NCBI GenBank assembly: GCA_023442945.1
Contig: JAEZWW010000041.1
Span: 1 to 12,111, forward strand
DNA from: Pseudomonadota bacterium
GTDB lineage: Bacteria; Pseudomonadota; Gammaproteobacteria; Burkholderiales; Burkholderiaceae_C
Reading direction: 5' to 3'
Length of the DNA stretch: 12,111 nt
Each line of letters opens with the position of its first letter. The stretch's first letter is position 1. The notes under the pieces were generated by a model that searched no databases, was not told the origin of the DNA, and was given only the letters and a program-made list of their open reading frames with translations. The translations under genes and the position numbers were made by a program. Below, piece after piece: positions 6,142-12,111 of this stretch.

Positions 6142-7457
6142 AGACCCTCGGCAAACTGATCGGCTGGCTCCTGCTGTTGGCCCTGGTGCTGGTCGGTGTG
6201 GGCCTGGCGCTGACGCACCAGGCCGCCATCGCCCCGCAGGCCGCGCCGGCGCCCGCGAGCTTCGCCCCGCTGGACGTGGAGCGCGGCCGCCGGCTGGCGG
6301 CGCTGGGCGACTGCGCGGTGTGCCACACCGCGCCGGGCGGCAAGCCCAACGCGGGCGGCCTGGCCATCGAAAGCCCCTTCGGCGCCATCTACGCCACCAA
6401 CATCACGCCCGATGTGCAGACCGGCATCGGCAGCTGGAGCTTCGCCGCCTTCGAGCGCGCCATGCGCCACGGCGTTGACCGCGAGGGCCGCTACCTGTAC
6501 CCGGCCTTCCCGTACACCGCGTTCACCCACACCACCGGTGAAGACCTGAAGGCCTTGTACGCCTACCTGATGTCGCAGCCCGCCGTGGCGAGCGACGTGC
6601 CCAAGACAGCGCTCAAATTCCCCTACAACGTGCGCCCTGGCATCGCCGCGTGGAACTGGCTGTACCTGCGTCCGGGCGATCTGGAAAGGCAGGCCAACCA
6701 GTCGCCCGAATGGCACCGCGGCCGCTACCTGGCCGAAGGCCTGGGCCACTGCAGCGCCTGCCACACGCCGCGCAACCAGCTGGGCGCCGAGCAGGGCGGT
6801 GAGCACCATTTCGCCGGGTCGTTCATCGACGGCTGGGACGTGCCGGCCCTGACCAGCGCCACCGCCGCGCCGCTGCCCTGGACGCAGGAGGACCTGGTGC
6901 GCTACATGAAGACCGGCTTTTCCGAGCGGCACGGCGTGGCCGCTGGCCCGATGGGCCCGGTGATCCACGGCCTGTCGCAACAGAGTGACGAAGACCTGCG
7001 CGCCATCGCCAGTTACCTGATCAGCTTCAAGGACCGTTCGGCCGACCAGGGCGATGCGGCCAAGTTCGTGCAGCAGCGGCGCGATGCCTCGCAGGTGCCG
7101 CTGGACGCACCCGGCCTGCGTGTTTACCAGGGCGCGTGCATGGGCTGCCACCGGACCGACGCGGGCGGCGTGCTGGCGGCCAGCAACTTCGGCGTGCGTC
7201 CGCAGCTCGGCTTGTCGACCAGCCTGCACGCCAAGTCGCCCACCAACGCGATCCAGGTGGTGTTGAACGGCATTCAGGAGCCGGCCTTGCCCGACCTGGG
7301 CACCATGCCGGCTTTCCGCTACACCTACAGCGATGCGCAGGTCGCCGACCTGCTCAACACCATGCGCGGTCTGTACGGCCTGACGCCCTGGCCCGATTTG
7401 GCCACGCAGGTCGGCCGGCTGCGCGAAAGCACGGCGCACCAGGCACAGGCGCATTGA
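6138..7457 (+). CDS. Membrane-anchored three-heme cytochrome c subunit of the dehydrogenase
   Basis: The product is 439 aa and should pass electrons from the dehydrogenase to the respiratory chain on the periplasmic face. A single N-terminal hydrophobic segment (about residues 5-26, KLIGWLLLLALVLVGVGLAL) is probably an uncleaved anchor or a signal. Three c-type heme sites are CAVCH (59-63), CSACH (205-209) and CMGCH (334-338), one per cytochrome domain, as in the alcohol/gluconate dehydrogenase cytochrome family. GTMPAF (Met390) is the likely axial ligand of heme 3, and the Met-Gly-Pro at 272-274 a candidate for heme 2. Around heme 1 the usual position reads YPAFPY, with Phe rather than Met. 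The ATG overlaps the stop codon of the large subunit by four bases. The gene converges with uvrA after about 100 bp. Confidence 0.93.
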   Translation: MKTLGKLIGWLLLLALVLVGVGLALTHQAAIAPQAAPAPASFAPLDVERGRRLAALGDCAVCHTAPGGKPNAGGLAIESPFGAIYATNITPDVQTGIGSWSFAAFERAMRHGVDREGRYLYPAFPYTAFTHTTGEDLKALYAYLMSQPAVASDVPKTALKFPYNVRPGIAAWNWLYLRPGDLERQANQSPEWHRGRYLAEGLGHCSACHTPRNQLGAEQGGEHHFAGSFIDGWDVPALTSATAAPLPWTQEDLVRYMKTGFSERHGVAAGPMGPVIHGLSQQSDEDLRAIASYLISFKDRSADQGDAAKFVQQRRDASQVPLDAPGLRVYQGACMGCHRTDAGGVLAASNFGVRPQLGLSTSLHAKSPTNAIQVVLNGIQEPALPDLGTMPAFRYTYSDAQVADLLNTMRGLYGLTPWPDLATQVGRLRESTAHQAQAH

Positions 7458-7524
7458 GCGTCGCCGCGGCGCCGGGCACGCCCGCGTCAGCCGCTGGCGA
7501 TCCGGAGATTGCTATTAAATAAGA

Positions 7525-7550
7525 AGCTGCTTGCGCAGGTGGTTGTAGGG
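7525..7550 (+). repeat. 26-bp intergenic repeat, copy between the convergent cytochrome and uvrA genes
   Basis: It matches the copy at 2835-2860 at 25 of 26 bases, in the same orientation, and is preceded by GCTATTAAAT. It lies just after the end of the dehydrogenase operon and nine bases beyond the uvrA stop codon, so it would appear in the 3' ends of both converging transcripts. No U-tract terminator is evident in this 101-bp gap. Confidence 0.8.
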
Positions 7551-7558
7551 CGGCAGGC

Positions 7559-10500
7559 CTATTGGGCTGATAAAAGGTGCGGTTTCAGGTACCGCCCCGT
7601 GTGGCTGGCCGGGTTCGCCGCCACGTCTTCCGGCGTGCCTTGCGCCACCACCGTGCCGCCGCCGTCGCCGCCTTCCGGGCCCATGTCGATCAACCAGTCG
7701 GCGGTCTTGATGACGTCCAGGTTGTGCTCGATCACGACGATGGTGTTGCCCGCGTCGCGCAGCTGGTGCAGCACTTTCAGCAGCAGCTCGATGTCGGCAA
7801 AGTGTAGGCCGGTGGTGGGCTCGTCCAGGATGTAGAGGGTGCGGCCGGTGTCGCGGCGCGACAGCTCGTGCGCCAGCTTGACGCGCTGGGCTTCACCCCC
7901 CGACAGCGTGGTCGCGCTCTGGCCGAGCTGGATGTAGGACAGGCCCACGTCCATCAGCGTCTGCAGCTTGCGCGCCAGGCTGGGCTGGTCCTTGAAGAAG
8001 GTGTGCGCCTCTTCCACCGTCATCTGCAGGATCTGCGCGATGTTGCGGCCCTTCCACATCACTTCCAGCGTTTCGCGGTTGTAGCGCTGGCCGTGGCAGA
8101 CGTCGCAGGGCACGTACACGTCGGGCAAAAAGTGCATTTCCACCTTGACCACGCCATCGCCCTGGCAGGCCTCGCAGCGACCGCCGCCGCTGGACTGCGG
8201 CACGTTGAAGCTGAATCGGCCGGGGCCGTAGCCACGTTCCTTGGCCGTCGCCACTTCGGCCATCAGGTCGCGGATGGGCGTGAACAGGCCGGTGTAGGTG
8301 GCGGGGTTGCTGCGCGGCGTGCGGCCGATGGGGCTTTGGTCGACCGCGATGACCTTGTCGAACTGCGACAGCCCTTCGATCGCGTCGTGCGGCGCGGCTT
8401 CGGCGTGGGCGCGGTGGATGGTGTGCGCTGCGGCGGTGTACAGCGTGTCGTTGACCAGCGTCGATTTGCCCGAGCCGGACACGCCCGTCACACAGGTGAA
8501 CAGGCCGACCGGGATGTCGACGGTGACGTTCTTCAGGCTGTTGCCGCGCGCGCCCACAATGCGCAGGCGGCCGCTCGGTTCTTCAGGCGTTTCATCGCTC
8601 TGGCCCTGATCCACATTGCGCGGGCCGCTATCGACAGCGTAGCTGGGCGCGCGCCGCTTCGGGATGGCGATCTGCCGCTCCCCGCGCAGAAACTGCCCGG
8701 TGATCGACTGCGGCGTCGCGGCCACGTCGGCAAAGCGGCCTTGCGCCATCACCTCGCCGCCGTGCACGCCGGCGCCCGGCCCCATGTCGATGACGTGGTC
8801 GGCCGCGCGCATCATGTCTTCGTCGTGCTCGACCACCAGCACGCTGTTGCCCAGGTCACGCAGGTGCTGCAGCGTGCCGATCAGGCGGTCGTTGTCGCGC
8901 TGGTGCAGGCCGATGCTGGGCTCGTCCAGCACGTACATCACGCCCGTCAGCCCGCTGCCGATCTGGCTGGCCAGGCGGATGCGCTGTGATTCGCCGCCAC
9001 TCAAGGTGTCGGCACTGCGGTCCAGGCTGAGGTAGTTCAGGCCCACGTCGGTCAAGAAGCGCAGGCGGTTGCCGATCTCGCGCACCACCTTGTCGGCGAT
9101 CTCGGCCTTGGCGCCCTCCAGCTTCAGCACGTCGAAGTACTGCTTGGCTTCGCCCAGCGTGACGTGGCTGATCTCGAAGATCGCGCGGCGCTGATCGCCT
9201 TCGCCCACGAACACGTTGCGCGCCTCGCGCCGCAGCCGCGTGCCGCCGCAGTCGGGGCAGGGCTGGTGGCCGCGGTAGCGCGCCAGCTCTTCGCGGACGA
9301 CCGTGGAATCGGTCTCGCGGTAGCGCCGCGTCATGTTGGGCAGGATGCCTTCAAACGGGTGCTTCTTGCTGACCTGCTTGCCGGCCTGCGCACCGCTGTC
9401 AAAGGTGTAGGCGAACTTGATCGCCTCCTCGCCCGAGCCGTGCAGGATGACGTGCTGCACCTTGGCCGGCAGCTCTTCAAACGGCGTTTCGACGTCGAAC
9501 TTGTAGTGCTTGGCCAGCCCCTCGATCAGCGAGAAGTAATAGCCGTTGCGTCGGTCCCAGCCTTTGATGGCGCCGCTGGCCAAACTCAAGGACGGGAAGG
9601 CGACCACGCGCTCGGCGTCGAAGTGCTCGGTCGTGCCCAGGCCGTCGCAGGTCGGGCAGGCGCCGGCCGGTGCGTTGAAGGAGAACAGGCGCGGCTCCAG
9701 CTCCGGAATGGAATAGCCGCACACCGGGCAGGCGAACTTGCTGTTGAACAGGTGCTCCTGCCCGCTGTCCATCTCCAAGGCGATCACGCGGCCGTCGGCC
9801 ACGCGCAGCGCGGCTTCAAAGCTGTCGGCCAGGCGGCTGGCCATGTCGGGGCGCACCTTCACGCGGTCGATCACCACGTCGATGTCGTGCTTCTCGTTCT
9901 TCTTCAGCGTCGGCAGCGCGGTCGCGTCCCCCGTTTTGCCGTCGACGCGAAAGCGCACGTAGCCCTGCGCCTGCATTTGGTCGAACAGCTCGATGAACTC
10001 GCCCTTTTTTTCGCGCGCCACCGGCGCCAGGATCATCAGCTTGGTCTCTTCCGGCAGCGCCAGCACGTGGTCGACCATCTGGCTCACCGTCTGCACCGTC
10101 AACGGCAAATGGTGGTCGGGGCAGTACGGCGTGCCGGCGCGCGCGTACAGCAGGCGCAGGTAGTCGTGGATCTCGGTCACCGTGCCCACGGTGGAGCGCG
10201 GGTTGTGGCTGGTGGCCTTTTGCTCGATGGCGATGGCGGGCGACAGGCCTTCGATCAGATCGACGTCGGGCTTGTCCATCAGCTGCAGAAACTGCCGCGC
10301 GTACGCCGACAGGCTTTCGACGTAGCGGCGCTGCCCTTCGGCGTACAGCGTGTCAAACGCCAGCGACGACTTGCCCGAGCCCGACAAGCCGGTGATTACC
10401 ACCAGCTCGTTGCGCGGGATGTCCACGTCGATGTTCTTCAGGTTGTGCGTGCGCGCGCCGCGGATGCTGATGCGCTGCGCGCGCAGCACCTGCGCGAGGT

Positions 10501-10588
10501 GGCGGGAATCGTCGTCAACGCCGCCGTGGGCGTCGGTGGTCAAGGTGTCTGGGGGCACTGCGGGGGTCCCAAAAGGGCAACCCAGCAT
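7559..10588 (-). CDS. uvrA: UvrA, excinuclease ABC subunit A
   Basis: UvrA is the ATP-dependent damage sensor of nucleotide excision repair; as a dimer it loads UvrB onto lesions. The 1009-aa product has both ABC modules. Module 1 has Walker A GLSGSGKSS (67-75), signature LSGGESQR and Walker B VLDEPSIGLH. Module 2 has GVSGSGKST, LSGGEAQR and ILDEPTTGLH. Zinc modules use Cys287/290/311/314 and Cys805/808/828/831; a further CPDCGGTRLRR sits at 444. Residues about 636-675 form a hydrophilic linker between the modules that is longer than in E. coli. ATG 10588 is the first start after the upstream gene, but it lacks a clear ribosome binding site. The conserved region only begins near residue 40 (ISIRGARTHNLKNI), so a later GTG start (residue 34) is possible. 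The frame stays open upstream through the reductase gene, which is not part of uvrA. No SOS box is seen. Confidence 0.97.
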   Translation of the reverse strand: MLGCPFGTPAVPPDTLTTDAHGGVDDDSRHLAQVLRAQRISIRGARTHNLKNIDVDIPRNELVVITGLSGSGKSSLAFDTLYAEGQRRYVESLSAYARQFLQLMDKPDVDLIEGLSPAIAIEQKATSHNPRSTVGTVTEIHDYLRLLYARAGTPYCPDHHLPLTVQTVSQMVDHVLALPEETKLMILAPVAREKKGEFIELFDQMQAQGYVRFRVDGKTGDATALPTLKKNEKHDIDVVIDRVKVRPDMASRLADSFEAALRVADGRVIALEMDSGQEHLFNSKFACPVCGYSIPELEPRLFSFNAPAGACPTCDGLGTTEHFDAERVVAFPSLSLASGAIKGWDRRNGYYFSLIEGLAKHYKFDVETPFEELPAKVQHVILHGSGEEAIKFAYTFDSGAQAGKQVSKKHPFEGILPNMTRRYRETDSTVVREELARYRGHQPCPDCGGTRLRREARNVFVGEGDQRRAIFEISHVTLGEAKQYFDVLKLEGAKAEIADKVVREIGNRLRFLTDVGLNYLSLDRSADTLSGGESQRIRLASQIGSGLTGVMYVLDEPSIGLHQRDNDRLIGTLQHLRDLGNSVLVVEHDEDMMRAADHVIDMGPGAGVHGGEVMAQGRFADVAATPQSITGQFLRGERQIAIPKRRAPSYAVDSGPRNVDQGQSDETPEEPSGRLRIVGARGNSLKNVTVDIPVGLFTCVTGVSGSGKSTLVNDTLYTAAAHTIHRAHAEAAPHDAIEGLSQFDKVIAVDQSPIGRTPRSNPATYTGLFTPIRDLMAEVATAKERGYGPGRFSFNVPQSSGGGRCEACQGDGVVKVEMHFLPDVYVPCDVCHGQRYNRETLEVMWKGRNIAQILQMTVEEAHTFFKDQPSLARKLQTLMDVGLSYIQLGQSATTLSGGEAQRVKLAHELSRRDTGRTLYILDEPTTGLHFADIELLLKVLHQLRDAGNTIVVIEHNLDVIKTADWLIDMGPEGGDGGGTVVAQGTPEDVAANPASHTGRYLKPHLLSAQ

Positions 10589-10626
10589 TATCGGCAATTG
10601 GCCTGTTTCGTGCAGGCGGGCGGCGC

Positions 10627-10651
10627 TGGGCGGCTGCAGAGGCGCCGCCCA
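10627..10651 (-). terminator. Possible hairpin terminator after the aldo/keto reductase
   Basis: The arms TGGGCGGC (10627-10634) and GCCGCCCA (10644-10651) make a perfect 8-bp stem with a 9-nt loop, starting about 20 nt after the reductase stop on the minus strand. There is no U-run, so intrinsic termination is doubtful. It could instead separate the reductase and uvrA transcripts by pausing or RNA stabilisation. Confidence 0.35.
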
Positions 10652-10671
10652 ACGCGCTGGCGCCAGACCGC

Positions 10672-11715
<1,044 letters not shown>

Positions 11716-11741
11716 GCGGGCAAGCGTAAAACGGCGCGAGC

Positions 11742-11786
11742 AATTTGATAATCGCCTGATCGATCCACGGTTTAATGAGTCAAATT
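11742..11786. promoter_or_regulatory. Inverted repeat in the reductase/LysR divergent promoter region
   Basis: AATTTGA (11742-11748) and TCAAATT (11780-11786) are 7-bp inverted arms 31 bp apart, with a GATCGATC palindrome at 11758-11765 between them. The whole gap between the two start codons is 72 bp and is the only AT-rich part of the area. LysR proteins usually bind such shared regions; assigning these arms to the regulator is inference. Confidence 0.4.
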
Positions 11787-11787
11787 C

Positions 11788-12111
11788 ATGAATGAAACCG
11801 TACCGCCTTCATTGGATGACCTGGCCGCCTTCGCTGCCGTGGCCGACGCGCGCAGCTTCCGCCAGGCCGCGGCGGTGCTGGGCGTGACGCCGTCGGCGCT
11901 CAGCCACCGGCTGCGCGCGCTGGAGGCACGCCTGGGCCTGCGTCTGCTGCACCGGACCACGCGCAGCGTCGCCCCGACCGAGGCCGGCCAGCGCCTTCTC
12001 GACAGGCTCGCGCCCGCGCTGGGCGAGGTGACGGCTTCTCTCGAGGCGCTCAACAGTTTTCGCGACACGCCTTCGGGCACGCTGAAGCTCAACGTGCCCA
12101 CGATCGTAGCC
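11788..12111 (+). CDS. LysR-family transcriptional regulator, N-terminal part (cut by window edge)
   Basis: The first 108 codons are present and open to the window end. The sequence has the LysR winged helix-turn-helix: LDDLAAFAAVADARSFRQAA, then LGVTPSALSHRLRALEARLG with the recognition helix, then RLLHRTTRSVAPTEAGQRLL. A linker helix follows, with the start of the effector domain (GTLKLNVP). Family length is about 300 aa, so roughly two thirds is missing. ATG 11788 is the first start that includes the full domain; no strong ribosome binding site is seen. It diverges from the aldo/keto reductase gene, the classical LysR layout, suggesting that it controls that gene and itself in response to an unknown small molecule. 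Confidence 0.93.
   Translation, partial: MNETVPPSLDDLAAFAAVADARSFRQAAAVLGVTPSALSHRLRALEARLGLRLLHRTTRSVAPTEAGQRLLDRLAPALGEVTASLEALNSFRDTPSGTLKLNVPTIVA

Overview
The window is GC-rich DNA whose protein sequences and intergenic repeats look like a beta-proteobacterium of the order Burkholderiales, probably Comamonadaceae (Acidovorax/Comamonas-like). This is inferred from gene style and from a 26-bp intergenic element that resembles a repeat I recall from that family. No rRNA, tRNA or CRISPR array is visible.

Left edge (1-126): the last 41 codons of an IS481-type transposase, followed by a short non-coding stretch carrying one diverged copy of the repeat. Minus-strand sulfur cluster (257-2737, transcribed leftward): a secreted two-domain rhodanese (1772-2737), a gap with two strong tandem inverted repeats (1666-1723), a YeeE/YedE (TsuA-type) thiosulfate/sulfur-compound permease (438-1586), and a 55-aa single-pass membrane protein (257-424) that starts 13 nt after it.

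Divergent intergenic region (2738-3142), then a tight three-gene plus-strand operon (3143-7457). It encodes a periplasmic molybdenum hydroxylase of the NicAB/IorAB type: a (2Fe-2S) small subunit with an unusual Ala/Pro-rich insertion, a Tat-exported molybdopterin subunit, and a membrane-anchored three-heme cytochrome c. Together they should oxidise an aldehyde or N-heterocycle outside the cytoplasm, passing electrons Moco -> two 2Fe-2S clusters -> three c-hemes -> respiratory chain. The substrate cannot be read from the sequence. The divergent arrangement with sulfur uptake and rhodanese genes may be only neighbourhood, or may reflect supply of sulfane sulfur.

Right part: uvrA (7559-10588, minus), convergent with the cytochrome gene; an aldo/keto reductase (10672-11715, minus); and, diverging from it across 72 bp, the 5' part of a LysR-family regulator (11788 to the window end), probably the regulator of the reductase.

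The most interesting items are the dehydrogenase operon with its modified iron-sulfur subunit, the nested mutually exclusive inverted repeats in its leader, and the near-identical (25/26) intergenic repeat that brackets the operon on both sides.
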